From DAISIL01 sp036822015 (lineage in GTDB: Bacteria; Bacteroidota; Bacteroidia; Cytophagales; Bernardetiaceae): a stretch of DNA of 27,112 bases. The position numbers were made by a program, and so were the translations under genes. Shown here one piece after another: positions 7,412 through 16,293 of this stretch. Within the stretch, counting starts at the first letter, position 1. Each line of letters begins with the position of its first letter. The DNA is taken from contig DAISIL010000045.1 in the NCBI GenBank assembly GCA_036822015.1, forward strand, positions 1-27,112. Direction: 5' to 3'. The notes under the pieces are model-generated. The model saw only the letters and a program-made list of their open reading frames with translations. It was not told the origin of the DNA and did not search any database.

Positions 7412-8515
7412 ATGGAAATCGTATTATTTTTTGCATTAACTTTATTTTTCTGGATTTTCTTATCGGGAGTCCTGTTTTTTTCTTTGCCTAAGGTCATTTC
7501 TGCCCCCTCAAAGGCGGCACAGCCTGTTTCTGTGGTGGTGGCAGCCCGCAACGAACGCGATAATTTATCCCGTTTGTTACCGGCTTTGCAGACCCAAATA
7601 CATCCCGATTTTGAGATTATCCTCGTCGATGATCGCTCCAACGACGGGACAACAGCCTGGCTTCAAGAGCTATCCAAAACTATCCCCCGTTTGCGCGTCA
7701 TCTCTATCACGCAAAAGCCCGACCGCTGGGACGGCAAAAAATACGCACTCACACAGGGTATCATCGCTGCCCGCCACGACTGTTTGCTCTTCACCGATGC
7801 CGACTGCCTCCCCGCTAGCCCGCACTGGCTCCGCACCATGACCGCTCCCCTCAACAGCTCGCAGGTACAGTTTGTCCTGGGCTATGGTGCTTATCTGCCT
7901 CGTCCAGGCTGGCTCAATGCCTTGATCCAATTCGAGACCCAGCTCACGGCTTTTCATTACCTGGCTTCGGCGGCTCTCGGACACCCCTACATGGGTGTAG
8001 GTCGTAATCTGGCGTACCGCAAGTCTTTTTTTCTGGAAAAAGGTGGTTTTGCGCCCTGGCACCAAAGCACCGGCGGCGACGACGACTTGTGGGTAGGAAG
8101 CCAGTCCACCGCCCAAAATACTGCCATTGTGCTATCCCTCGAAGCCCATACCTACTCCACACCACATACACATTGGAGGCATTGGCTCCGCCAAAAACAC
8201 CGCCATCTGGGAGCGGGTAAGGGCTACGCGATGCGGCACAAAATCTGGGTAGTACTTTGGCAGGGGAGCTATCTCGGGACACTGCTCCTGATACCGCTGA
8301 CGTTTGGGCTAAGCCCTGAAAGCCAAAAAAATTTGCTGCTGGCCTTGATTGGCTTTCGGTACGTTTATTGGGGATGCTTATGGTACGGGCTACAAAAAAG
8401 GTTAAACAAGGCAATTACACCATTCTTTGTCTTTATCTTTGAGGTTATTTACTTACTTTACTACATCGGTGTTGGATTCTGGACACTAACAGGCAAACGC
8501 ACGTCATGGACGTAA
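7412..8515 (+). CDS. Membrane-anchored family 2 glycosyltransferase
   Basis: The product has 367 residues from the ATG at 7412 (MEIVLFFALTLFFW); an in-frame ATG at 7319 would add 31 polar residues and overlap the divergent gene, so it is less likely. An N-terminal helix (3-25) is followed by a GT-A domain: VSVVVAARNERDN at 39-51, the nucleotide-binding VDDRSNDGT at 72-80, the DXD-like TDADC, the acceptor/base motif GGDDDLW, and a QxxRW-like RHWLRQKHRH. Two to three C-terminal helices end the protein. It probably transfers a sugar from a nucleotide donor to a lipid or polysaccharide at the inner membrane face, in a topology like other membrane GT2 enzymes. It overlaps the ECF sigma gene by 10 nt. 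The substrate is unknown. Confidence 0.82.
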   Translation: MEIVLFFALTLFFWIFLSGVLFFSLPKVISAPSKAAQPVSVVVAARNERDNLSRLLPALQTQIHPDFEIILVDDRSNDGTTAWLQELSKTIPRLRVISITQKPDRWDGKKYALTQGIIAARHDCLLFTDADCLPASPHWLRTMTAPLNSSQVQFVLGYGAYLPRPGWLNALIQFETQLTAFHYLASAALGHPYMGVGRNLAYRKSFFLEKGGFAPWHQSTGGDDDLWVGSQSTAQNTAIVLSLEAHTYSTPHTHWRHWLRQKHRHLGAGKGYAMRHKIWVVLWQGSYLGTLLLIPLTFGLSPESQKNLLLALIGFRYVYWGCLWYGLQKRLNKAITPFFVFIFEVIYLLYYIGVGFWTLTGKRTSWT

Positions 8516-9120
8516 AACCAAAAAAGTCTTTTTCTGAAAAGGCACTCAAGGATTTTGAATTAATTGATGCCGCCATCGAAAAAGGCGACGAGCAAGCCTA
8601 TGCCCAGCTGATGGACCGATACCGCAACTCGGTCTATTTCATGCTCTTGAAGATGGTCAAGAACAACGACGACGCCGAAGATTTGACTATCGAAGCCTTC
8701 ATGAAGGCATTCAAAAATCTACACAATTTCAAAAAAGACTATACGTTCAGTACCTGGCTCTTTCGGATTGCGACCAACAACTGCATCGACTTTATCCGAA
8801 AAAAACGCCTCGACACACTGAGCATCCACTCCTCCTACACCAACGACGATGGGGATGCCATTCCGATAGACCTCCAAGACCGCGATCTCAATCCCCAGGA
8901 GCAGGCCATAAAAGAACAAAAAGTAGCCCTGGTGCGCTCTTTTGTCGAAATGTTGCCGCCTAAGTACCGTAAGTTGGTGGAGTTGCGTTATTTCAAAGAG
9001 TATTCTTACGATGAGATCGCCAAAGAGCTTGATGCTCCTCTGGGTACTGTGAAGGCACAGCTCCATCGGGCCCGAGAGTTGCTTTATGACATCATCAAAA
9101 GCAAAAAGAGTTATATGTGA
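8506..9120 (+). CDS. ECF-type RNA polymerase sigma factor
   Basis: The product is an alternative sigma factor of 204 residues. Region 2 spans about 32-101 (LMDRYRNSVYFMLLKM, DAEDLTIEAFMKAFKNL, FSTWLFRIATNNCIDFIRKK) and region 4 about 146-195 (LPPKYRKLVELRYFKEYSYDEIAKELDAPLGTVKAQLHRARELL, a helix-turn-helix). No region 3 is present, as in the ECF group. An acidic linker (DDGDAIPIDLQDRD) lies between. The gene overlaps the glycosyltransferase gene by 10 nt and is 15 nt from the TPR-SpoIIE gene, so all three are probably co-transcribed. No anti-sigma gene is adjacent, so regulation may run through the phosphatase gene or elsewhere (inference). Confidence 0.92.
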   Translation: MDVKPKKSFSEKALKDFELIDAAIEKGDEQAYAQLMDRYRNSVYFMLLKMVKNNDDAEDLTIEAFMKAFKNLHNFKKDYTFSTWLFRIATNNCIDFIRKKRLDTLSIHSSYTNDDGDAIPIDLQDRDLNPQEQAIKEQKVALVRSFVEMLPPKYRKLVELRYFKEYSYDEIAKELDAPLGTVKAQLHRARELLYDIIKSKKSYM

Positions 9121-9135
9121 TTCCCATTTCACTGC

Positions 9136-11124
9136 ATGAAAACCTTTTGTTTATTCTTTGTTGGGTTGTTGGTTTGGATGGGGAGTATTCCTGCTTTGCA
9201 AGGGCAGGGCGTGTTCTCTGATAGCCTACGTAACGTGCTGGATGCCACCAAAGGAGAGGAGCGCGTACAGCTTTTACTTGATCTGGGGAGGCAGTACAAG
9301 GACGTGTACCCCCTGGAGGCGGCTTTGTTGTATGAGCGGGCGTTTCAGGAGGCACAAGCCACCCAAAACGACTTACTCAAAGCTAAGGTCAGCATGAGCC
9401 TCGGGTTACTCAACCGCAACCAGGGCAACTACCAGGAGGGCATGACGCGCTTTTTGGATGCCCTGCACTACGCCGAGCGCAGCGGAGAAAAGCAACTACA
9501 AGCCGACGCAGCACACAAGTTAGCCTCCTCGCATCTTTGGCTTTTTGAGTACAACGAAGCCTACGTTTATGCCCAAAAAGAAATCCCCATTTGGCGAGAG
9601 CTAGGCGACAAAAAAGGATTAGCAGCCGGACTCAATCTAAGCGGGCTAGTGCTAGCCAACCTGGGACAATACGACTCGGCGTTTCTGCAACTCCATGAAG
9701 CCCAGTCCATTGCCCAAGCTATCCAGCATGAGGACCTGCTGTACAAAACAACGCTCAATATCGGCGACACCTACCTCAAAAAAGGCGATTATGCCCAAGC
9801 CCTGGAATGGATGGAGCGCAGCCTCGAGATTACGCAACGCAACGGCGACTACTTCGGGAAGTCGATCGTGCAACTCAAAATTGGACAAGCCCACACCGCA
9901 AAAAAAGACTTCGTACAGGCTATTGGCTATCTCGAAGACGGGCTGGCACTGGCACAGGACATCAAGGCGACCTCTGTGGTCAGGAATGGTTACAAATATC
10001 TGATGGAGGCCTATAAAGAAAAGGGAGATTTTGAAAGAGCCTTTCAGTTTTTGGACAAATACCAGGCACTCAAAGATAGCCTATTGACCGCCGAAAGCCG
10101 GCGTACCGTTGAGCAACTCAAAGCCCAGTACCATATCCAGGAGAAAGAAAGCGAAAACCAAATCCTGCGTGAGCAAAACAAAATACAAAACTATCAGAGC
10201 TACCTGATGGCTACTTTTACGATCCTTAGTGTCTTGTTGGGCTTGATTATCTGGAAACGTTACCAAGAAAAGATTGCGGCTAATGATGCCTTGCAGGAGC
10301 AAAACAGGGAAATCCAGGAAAAGAACGCCAAAATTGGCTTGCAATCGAGGCTCATCGAAGAAAAAAATAACGCCATTCGTTCGAGCGTTGTCTATGCCAA
10401 ACGCATCCAATCGGCCGTGCAAATCAATGAAACAAATATTTTTGAACGCTATACAGAATATTTCATTTTTTATCGACCGCGTGATATTGTCAGTGGGGAT
10501 GTCTATTGGTTTTTTCAAACCGAAGACTACTACCTTGTGGCTGCCGCCGACTGTACCGGGCATGGTATCCCTGGGGCATTGATGACCATTCTCTGTAATT
10601 CGTTGTTGAGTGATATTGTCCGAGATCGGGTTGAACTTTCTCCACAAGACATACTCTATGAGCTAGATAGCCGCTTGAAAGCCATCCTACACCAGCGCGT
10701 ATCTCATATCAACGACGGCATGGAGATCGCGCTTTGCAAGATATTTCCCGACCAAAATCAGATCACTTATGTAGGGGCCAAGATGCCTTTGATTCACTAC
10801 AACAGCGCGGGTAAGCAACGGATATTTAAACCTAGCATTTTTCCTATCGGTGGACATGACTTTAAGTCTGAAAAGACGTTCACCGAAGAAACTTTTTCGT
10901 TTCAGAAGGGCGATATGATTTATCTCGCCTCTGATGGTTATCAGGATCAGTTTGGGGGGAGCAGCAATCGTAAGTTTTTGCGTAAACGCTTTCGGCAGCT
11001 TTTGGATACCTGCCAGTCCTTGACAGCAGAGGAGCAGCAAATTCTTCTCGAACAGACCTTCGATGAGTGGCGCGGCGACACGGAGCAAACCGACGATGTG
11101 TTGGTGATGGGCATTCGATTTTGA
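9136..11124 (+). CDS. TPR - membrane helix - SpoIIE-type PP2C phosphatase
   Basis: The product has 662 residues. Residues 1-24 form a signal peptide. Residues about 45-320 hold six or so tetratricopeptide repeats, probably periplasmic (for example LNIGDTYLKKGDYAQALEWM). A coiled segment lies at 325-352, a membrane helix at 355-375 (SYLMATFTILSVLLGLIIW) and a second coil at 376-415. A cytoplasmic SpoIIE/PP2C serine phosphatase domain follows at about 440-662. The metal-binding aspartates are present: Asp455 in SGDVYW, Asp472 in ADCTGHGIPG, Asp600 in LASDGYQDQFGG and Asp653/654 in QTDDVLVMG. It should dephosphorylate Ser/Thr targets in response to a periplasmic signal sensed by the TPRs. The adjacent ECF sigma factor gene suggests a regulatory link, but no anti-sigma antagonist or kinase gene is visible. 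Confidence 0.9.
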   Translation: MKTFCLFFVGLLVWMGSIPALQGQGVFSDSLRNVLDATKGEERVQLLLDLGRQYKDVYPLEAALLYERAFQEAQATQNDLLKAKVSMSLGLLNRNQGNYQEGMTRFLDALHYAERSGEKQLQADAAHKLASSHLWLFEYNEAYVYAQKEIPIWRELGDKKGLAAGLNLSGLVLANLGQYDSAFLQLHEAQSIAQAIQHEDLLYKTTLNIGDTYLKKGDYAQALEWMERSLEITQRNGDYFGKSIVQLKIGQAHTAKKDFVQAIGYLEDGLALAQDIKATSVVRNGYKYLMEAYKEKGDFERAFQFLDKYQALKDSLLTAESRRTVEQLKAQYHIQEKESENQILREQNKIQNYQSYLMATFTILSVLLGLIIWKRYQEKIAANDALQEQNREIQEKNAKIGLQSRLIEEKNNAIRSSVVYAKRIQSAVQINETNIFERYTEYFIFYRPRDIVSGDVYWFFQTEDYYLVAAADCTGHGIPGALMTILCNSLLSDIVRDRVELSPQDILYELDSRLKAILHQRVSHINDGMEIALCKIFPDQNQITYVGAKMPLIHYNSAGKQRIFKPSIFPIGGHDFKSEKTFTEETFSFQKGDMIYLASDGYQDQFGGSSNRKFLRKRFRQLLDTCQSLTAEEQQILLEQTFDEWRGDTEQTDDVLVMGIRF

Positions 11125-11204
11125 TAAATTATCTATTTTGAATTTGTACGCTCCAAAAAAAATCAAGAACTTAGCTACGTCTTAGCCATCCTAAACGATC
11201 CTGT

Positions 11205-12503
11205 ATGGAATTTGCGGAACTCTTGATGTTGGGTGTATTCATTTTTGGATACCTGCTCATTACCCTTGAACACAACCTGCGCATTGATAAGGCCTCTCCG
11301 GCCTTGATGATCGGAGGTCTCTGCTGGGCGATCTATATGCTACATAGCCCCGATACAGAGTTGGTAGAGAAACAGTTACATGAGCATTTGTCGGAGATTT
11401 CGGGCATTCTATTTTTCTTGCTTTCCGCAATGACCATCGTTGAGTTGATTGATGCCCACGATGGCTTTACCGTCATCACCAAGCGCATCGAAACCAAAAG
11501 CAAACGGGTCTTGCTCTGGCTCGTGTGCATCATTACGTTTTTTCTTTCGGCGGCCCTGGATAACCTGGCCAGTACAATCGTGATGGTTTCGGTACTGCGC
11601 AAACTGATCCCCGAAGAAAAAGACCGGATGTTGTTTGTGAGCATGATTGTTATTTCTGCCAATGCTGGTGGGGCATGGTCTCCGATCGGGGATGTTACGA
11701 CGACGATGCTCTGGATCGGCGGGCATCTTTCGACAACAAACGTCATCAAAACCCTGATAATTCCGAGTATTGTAGCCCTGTTAGTCCCGCTTTCCATTGC
11801 TTCGTTTTATTTGAAGGGTAGCCTAGATACAGGCAAAAGGCATATTTATTCAGATCACCTAATGGCTGATACGGTGGAGATTGCTGCTTTTGAGCGGCGA
11901 TTGATATTCATCGTAGGTTTGCTGGCCTTGATCGCGGTTCCGTTCTTGAAAACCTTAGTACATTTACCTCCTTTCATGGGCATTACGTTGGGACTCGGCG
12001 TGGTCTGGCTCCTGACGGAGGTTCTTCACAAGGGCAAGCCCGATCACGAAAAAGGCTACCTTTCCGTGATGGGTGTCTTGCAAAAAGTGGATGTTCCGAG
12101 TGTACTTTTCTTTTTTGGTATCTTGATGGCTGTAGCTGCCTTGCAGTCGATTGGTTTGTTGCGCGGGCTGGCGGAGTTCTTGGACGGTACGGTATCGAAT
12201 ATCTACTTGATTGGGTATTTGTTGGGTTTGCTTTCTGCTATCGTGGACAACGTACCGCTGGTGGCGGCCTCTATCGGGATGTACGATTTGAGCCAATACC
12301 CTATGGATCACCCGTTTTGGGAGTTCATCGCCTATTGTGCCGGTACGGGAGGTAGTACGCTGATTATCGGTTCGGCGGCAGGTGTGGCAGCGATGGGTAT
12401 GGAGCATATCCGTTTCGGTTGGTATCTAAAAAACATTGCCTGGAAAGCACTGGTGGGCTACACCGCCGGAGCGATTGTTTACATTGCATTTTTTGTCCCA
12501 TGA
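11205..12503 (+). CDS. nhaD: Na+/H+ antiporter, NhaD type
   Basis: This is a polytopic inner-membrane protein of 432 residues with 10 or more helices from the ion transporter superfamily. It probably expels Na+ (or Li+) in exchange for protons. Family marks are the helix break motif ALDNLASTIVMV, the SANAGGAWSPIGDVTTTMLW stretch, and DNVPLVAASIGM near the C-terminus with GTGGSTLIIGSAAGVAAMGM. These Asn/Asp/Gly-rich stretches sit in the ion pathway of NhaD-type antiporters. Start: MEFAELLMLGVFIFGYLLI begins directly with the first helix. The stop codon overlaps the ATG of the next gene (ATGA), indicating coupling. The upstream 80 nt contain a weak TATTTTG promoter-like motif near 11134. Confidence 0.85.
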   Translation: MEFAELLMLGVFIFGYLLITLEHNLRIDKASPALMIGGLCWAIYMLHSPDTELVEKQLHEHLSEISGILFFLLSAMTIVELIDAHDGFTVITKRIETKSKRVLLWLVCIITFFLSAALDNLASTIVMVSVLRKLIPEEKDRMLFVSMIVISANAGGAWSPIGDVTTTMLWIGGHLSTTNVIKTLIIPSIVALLVPLSIASFYLKGSLDTGKRHIYSDHLMADTVEIAAFERRLIFIVGLLALIAVPFLKTLVHLPPFMGITLGLGVVWLLTEVLHKGKPDHEKGYLSVMGVLQKVDVPSVLFFFGILMAVAALQSIGLLRGLAEFLDGTVSNIYLIGYLLGLLSAIVDNVPLVAASIGMYDLSQYPMDHPFWEFIAYCAGTGGSTLIIGSAAGVAAMGMEHIRFGWYLKNIAWKALVGYTAGAIVYIAFFVP

Positions 12504-13009
12504 CCAGTATTCGTATCCGTCCCCGCTTTCGGCAGATCATCCCTGGCGAGCAACCAGCGGAGGTACAAGATTATCTGTTGGCTTGCTTAGATCGCGAGAA
12601 CGCTCCTTGTGTCCGTGGGAATCATTCGCCTGGTTTTTTAGTGATAATGATTCCACCTTCGGAGCAGCATTTTTGGTCGCCCCAGCTGAGTATAGAGTTT
12701 GAGGAACACGAAAAAGGGACGCTCATTCGGGGGCTATACGGCCCCAATCCCAGCATTTGGGCTTTGTTTGCCTTTGGCTATGCCACGATTGGGGTGATGA
12801 CGATGTTTATTTCAATTATTAGCTTTTCAGCGATTAGTTTGGGTAGTGATTCTCCTTTTGTTTGGCTGTTGCCATTTTTTGTTTTGGCGGGCATGGGCTT
12901 GTATGCGCTGGCGCAGTTTGGGCAAAAGTTAGGATCAGAACAGACCTTCCGTATCCATCATTTTTTGGAAGAGGCCCTGGAAAGTCGCATACGTATTAAC
13001 CTTTTTTGA
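12500..13009 (+). CDS. Two-helix membrane protein of unknown function
   Basis: The product has 169 residues from the ATG at 12500, which overlaps the nhaD stop as ATGA; an in-frame ATG further upstream lies inside nhaD and is not needed. The N-terminal 80 residues are soluble (TSIRIRPRFRQIIPGEQPAE, then strands with VIMIPPSEQHFWSPQLSIEF). Two helices follow at about 88-115 (ALFAFGYATIGVMTMFISII) and 122-143 (VWLLPFFVLAGMGLYALAQF), then a short tail. I recognise no named family. Coupling to nhaD suggests work at the same membrane but is not proof of a functional link. Confidence 0.72.
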   Translation: MTSIRIRPRFRQIIPGEQPAEVQDYLLACLDRENAPCVRGNHSPGFLVIMIPPSEQHFWSPQLSIEFEEHEKGTLIRGLYGPNPSIWALFAFGYATIGVMTMFISIISFSAISLGSDSPFVWLLPFFVLAGMGLYALAQFGQKLGSEQTFRIHHFLEEALESRIRINLF

Positions 13010-13033
13010 GAAAAAAAAATCAGAAAATTGGCG

Positions 13034-13041
13034 TAAATTTG
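13034..13041 (+). promoter_or_regulatory. -7 box for the T9SS-protein gene
   Basis: TAAATTTG fits TAnnTTTG and lies about 60 nt before the ATG at 13101. The only TTTG upstream (13005-13008) is 25 nt away, longer than the usual spacing, so the -33 element is uncertain. Confidence 0.45.
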
Positions 13042-13100
13042 TGATTTTTTAGCCCGATTACCTAAATTGTTCCTTGTTGGCATTCTACAAAAAAGACTCA

Positions 13101-13427
13101 ATGATGAAAAGACAACTACTCTTGTATGGGTTTATCTATCTGACTGCCGTTGTCGTATCCGCACAAAATGTTCAAAACTACGTCATTACAGCAGGTACAA
13201 ACGAGTCGCTATCCACGGGCGGAACCTGGACACAACTCATTGGCAGCAACCAAACAGAAATTGCCTCTGCCATCACACCGATTGGCTTTGAGGTCTGGTT
13301 TATGGGCGAGCGATTTACAGATTTTTCCGTGAACCCAAACGGTATTATTCGTTTCGGCACTAATCTCATTCCCAATGGAGCCAATACGGTGGCCATCGAA
13401 AATAGCCCGTATCGTAGCTTTTTGTAG
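13101..13427 (+). CDS. N-terminal fragment of the frameshifted T9SS-secreted protein
   Basis: This frame gives 108 residues, starting with a signal peptide (MMKRQLLLYGFIYLTAVVVS, cleavage near SAQ). The ATGATG at 13101/13104 is preferred over an ATG at 13074, which would add nine residues before the signal. It continues into a strand-rich domain (for example ITPIGFEVWFMGERFTDFSV, NPNGIIRFGTNLIPNGANTV) and ends at TAG 13425-13427. This is the beginning of the protein encoded by the following frame; alone it lacks the sorting tail needed for T9SS export. The switch of frame must lie between 13333 and 13424, where both frames are open. The most natural point is in the GCCC at 13405-13408, where one base too many would explain it. 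It may be a real mutation or a sequencing error. Confidence 0.75.
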   Translation: MMKRQLLLYGFIYLTAVVVSAQNVQNYVITAGTNESLSTGGTWTQLIGSNQTEIASAITPIGFEVWFMGERFTDFSVNPNGIIRFGTNLIPNGANTVAIENSPYRSFL

Positions 13428-16287
13428 TACAGCCCTCAACGGTAATCAATGGCGTACCGAAAACAACGGGTCAGTACGTTATCGGGTAGAAGGCACGGCA
13501 CCAAATCGCCGTTTGGTCTTGGATTGGAACAATATCCGCATGAACGAAAGTGCTGGCAATAATACCGGAATCAGTAACTTTCAAATACACGTTTACGAAA
13601 CTGCCCCAGGTAACACCAACGGCGGCGTAGGACGTATCATCTACGGACGAATGCTCGTAAACTCGGCCACCGTGGAGACCCGCGTCGGGATTGGCTACCA
13701 AATCACCCCGTTAGCCGTAAATACTCGATATGTAACCCTCAACAGCACCAACCACCCCAGCGTAACAGCAGCCAACCGCAACTACGGTGCTGCGACCGCA
13801 TACAGCTACACCACAGGCAATGTTACGCCCCTCAACAGCACCAACAATACTTCTCGTCGTTTCTATAATTTTGATTCTCCTGCCCCCAACGGCAATGTGG
13901 CTAATCTTAGCCTTTCTTGTGTTTCGAGTAATGCCCTGCAACTCACCTGGACAGAGGCGGCCAGTAATGAAGTCGGTATAGTCATGTATCGCTCTACCGA
14001 TGGGGTCAATTATACCTTTCAGCGGCAGCTTCCCGCCAATACCACCAGCTACCTTGATGTTGGACTCACACCAGGCACTACTTACTATTATCGTGTTTTC
14101 ACGGTAACCGAAGGACGGCTCTCGCCCTTGACGGCCACCAACCAGGCTTCCGCCACCACCCCTGCTGCACTCGTGGTACAGTCGATCATTTCCAGTAACT
14201 GGTCTAACATACTCACCTGGACATCGGCAGCCATTCCTCTTGTTACTCAGGACGTAATCATTGGCTGCATTGCCCCTCATACGGTTGCCGTAAATGCCAA
14301 TGGAGTTTGTAATAACCTTACAGTGGAGGCTGGGAGTGTGCTGAACTTTAATCCTGGGCAGACACTCACCGTCAGCGGTACGGTGTTCAATAACGGCACA
14401 ATCAATCTCAATGGCGGTACGCTCATCGTTAATGGCAATCTTTCCAACAATGGGATACTCAACAACGGCACTGGCACCTTACGCCTACGCGGAAACTTTC
14501 TCAACCAGGGATTCTACAACGCCCAGACCGGCAACTTTCACTTTGACGGTAACGGACTCCAGCTCATCAACCACACCGGAACAGGTTCGGCACAAACCAA
14601 AAGCACGACCACTACCACGGCTTACGATAATAACGCAGCCCTGGCTTTGGCAATTCCCGATAATGATGCCGTCAATCATTTTATCAATGTCCCTACCACA
14701 GAAACGATACAAAAAATTACGCTGGAGCTTGACCTTGAACACGAATATATCGCCGACCTTCAGGTGAACTTACGGAATCCCGGAGCAACAAACAACCAGC
14801 GGGTTTTTAGTCGGTTAGCAAACAACACCTCAAGCTGTAACGTTAGCAGCCGCATGACGGTCATTTTTGATAGCGATGCCGCCACTAGCATCCAACCACA
14901 ATGCGCTGCCACCATCAATGGCACATATAGACCCGATCAAACATTTACGGCATTCAATGGACAAAACCCACAAGGGAACTGGCGCATTCGTTTGATAGAT
15001 GGTGTAGCTCAAGATGTTGGCATTCTGCGTAGTGCTGTCTTGCGTATCACCACCGCATCACCATCTGTTGCCTTACCGGCTAGTCCAAATCTCTATTTTT
15101 ACAATCTCTTCTTTGAGAATACCGGAGCGGGAGGCGTGCGTAGCCAAAACACGGATGTTTATATTGCCGGTAATACTACCTGGACAAATGGTATTTTCTA
15201 TGCCGACAACAACCACCGGATGCGCTTCATCAATGGGGCTACTTCGGGGCCACCCAACAACGACAGCTACGCCAGCGTGTGGGTCAATAAAGTGGGCAAT
15301 CAAAGTTTTGATTTTCCTGTGGGGGCAAACAACTATGCCGCTGCTATTGGTATCACTGCCCCCAACAATGCCACAGATGAGTTTGAGGCACTCTATAAGC
15401 GCATAAGCCCTGATCCATATTACAGCCGCGCACTCAAAGAAGCCTCCATCAACCACGTAAGCAACTGTGAGTTTTGGTATCTCAACCGCCTGGTAGGCAA
15501 TGCCGCCGTCTCCGTGCGTTTGAGCTATGACAATGTGCGTAGTTGTGGTATCGGAGATCCGGCTGCTCTCAAGGTTTGTCGATGGGATGGCTCAAAATGG
15601 ATAGATCATTTCAACGGCGGCAACTTTGGTACGCCTTATGTCGGGCTAGTGAGTGCGGCGGCGATCAATAACTTTAGTCCCTTTACGCTTGGCAGTCAGG
15701 TCAGTGAACTCATCAACCCGCTCCCCGTTACCTGGCTTAGCTTCACGGCAGAGCCAGCGCATAACACCGACGCTCTTTTGGAGTGGGCAACGGCGCAGGA
15801 GGATAACAATTCACATTTTGTCCTCGAACGCTCTGCCGATGGCAAAACCTTCACATATCTTGCCAGCGTACCTGCCTATAATCTCCCCACAGGTGGACGA
15901 TATACTTATCTGGATGAAAATGCCGTTCATGCTGCCGAGCAAGGGGTGCTCTATTATCGCTTACAGCAGATAGACCTTGATGGAGCGTATAGCTACGCGC
16001 CCGTGCGTCAGGTGTATTTTGAAACGACAACTTTTGATATTTTGTCTTTGATGCCGAACCCTTTCCACGATCAAGTGAGGATTAAATATCAAATCCCCCA
16101 GACAGGACTTGTACAAATACAAATTACGGATGTCCTCGGGCGCATATTGGCAAAAGAAGAGGTCTTCCAGACCCCAGGTATCCAAACACTGACCCTCGAT
16201 GGCATATCCTGGAGTAGTGGGACGTATTTGGTGCAGATGAGCTATCAAGGTCAAAGCCTAAGCCGCAAACTTGTCAAGCTAAGATAG
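13375..16287 (+). CDS. Body of a T9SS-secreted surface protein with P-domain (frameshifted)
   Basis: This frame has no signal peptide of its own and continues the 13101 fragment; its first ATG (13375) is probably not a true start. The joined product would be about 1,060 residues. Order of parts: the rest of the N-terminal domain (GSVRYRVEGTAPNRRLVLDW), an FN3-like domain (about 13890-14160), an Asn/Gly-rich segment likely to form a beta-helix (about 14190-14600), and a P/Homo-B domain (about 14630-15060, with ITLELDLEHEYIADLQVNLR and NPQGNWRIRLIDG). A Bacteroidota surface-protein module follows (LPVTWLSFTAE...LLEWATAQEDNNSHFVLERS), then a type A T9SS sorting tail (about 16040-16284: MPNPFHDQVRIKY ... 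GTYLVQMSYQGQSLSRKLVK). It should be exported across the outer membrane and anchored at the surface, if made. No protease active site is seen, so a structural or adhesive role is likelier. Confidence 0.8.
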   Translation: MEPIRWPSKIARIVAFCSTALNGNQWRTENNGSVRYRVEGTAPNRRLVLDWNNIRMNESAGNNTGISNFQIHVYETAPGNTNGGVGRIIYGRMLVNSATVETRVGIGYQITPLAVNTRYVTLNSTNHPSVTAANRNYGAATAYSYTTGNVTPLNSTNNTSRRFYNFDSPAPNGNVANLSLSCVSSNALQLTWTEAASNEVGIVMYRSTDGVNYTFQRQLPANTTSYLDVGLTPGTTYYYRVFTVTEGRLSPLTATNQASATTPAALVVQSIISSNWSNILTWTSAAIPLVTQDVIIGCIAPHTVAVNANGVCNNLTVEAGSVLNFNPGQTLTVSGTVFNNGTINLNGGTLIVNGNLSNNGILNNGTGTLRLRGNFLNQGFYNAQTGNFHFDGNGLQLINHTGTGSAQTKSTTTTTAYDNNAALALAIPDNDAVNHFINVPTTETIQKITLELDLEHEYIADLQVNLRNPGATNNQRVFSRLANNTSSCNVSSRMTVIFDSDAATSIQPQCAATINGTYRPDQTFTAFNGQNPQGNWRIRLIDGVAQDVGILRSAVLRITTASPSVALPASPNLYFYNLFFENTGAGGVRSQNTDVYIAGNTTWTNGIFYADNNHRMRFINGATSGPPNNDSYASVWVNKVGNQSFDFPVGANNYAAAIGITAPNNATDEFEALYKRISPDPYYSRALKEASINHVSNCEFWYLNRLVGNAAVSVRLSYDNVRSCGIGDPAALKVCRWDGSKWIDHFNGGNFGTPYVGLVSAAAINNFSPFTLGSQVSELINPLPVTWLSFTAEPAHNTDALLEWATAQEDNNSHFVLERSADGKTFTYLASVPAYNLPTGGRYTYLDENAVHAAEQGVLYYRLQQIDLDGAYSYAPVRQVYFETTTFDILSLMPNPFHDQVRIKYQIPQTGLVQIQITDVLGRILAKEEVFQTPGIQTLTLDGISWSSGTYLVQMSYQGQSLSRKLVKLR

Positions 16288-16293
16288 CCAGAC

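Noticed and set aside
10081..10647. 188-codon minus-strand frame opposite the phosphatase domain
   Set aside because: The plus strand encodes conserved PP2C motifs here; the antisense frame is a codon-bias effect.
13002..13020. TTTTTTGAGAAAAAAAAA as a terminator after the nhaD unit
   Set aside because: The stem would be only A-T pairs with no U-run after it, so it is too weak to call.
13419..13423. T5 run as a slippery site for programmed frameshifting or phase variation
   Set aside because: Five T's are too short for phase variation, and the shift is better placed upstream at GCCC so that the RIVAF residues stay in frame.
13711..14280. 189-codon minus-strand frame inside the T9SS gene
   Set aside because: The plus strand encodes an FN3-like domain and the antisense frame has no recognisable feature.
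14190..14600. Asn/Gly-rich repetitive stretch as a DNA repeat array
   Set aside because: The repetition is in protein character only; there are no regular DNA repeat units, so no CRISPR or satellite.
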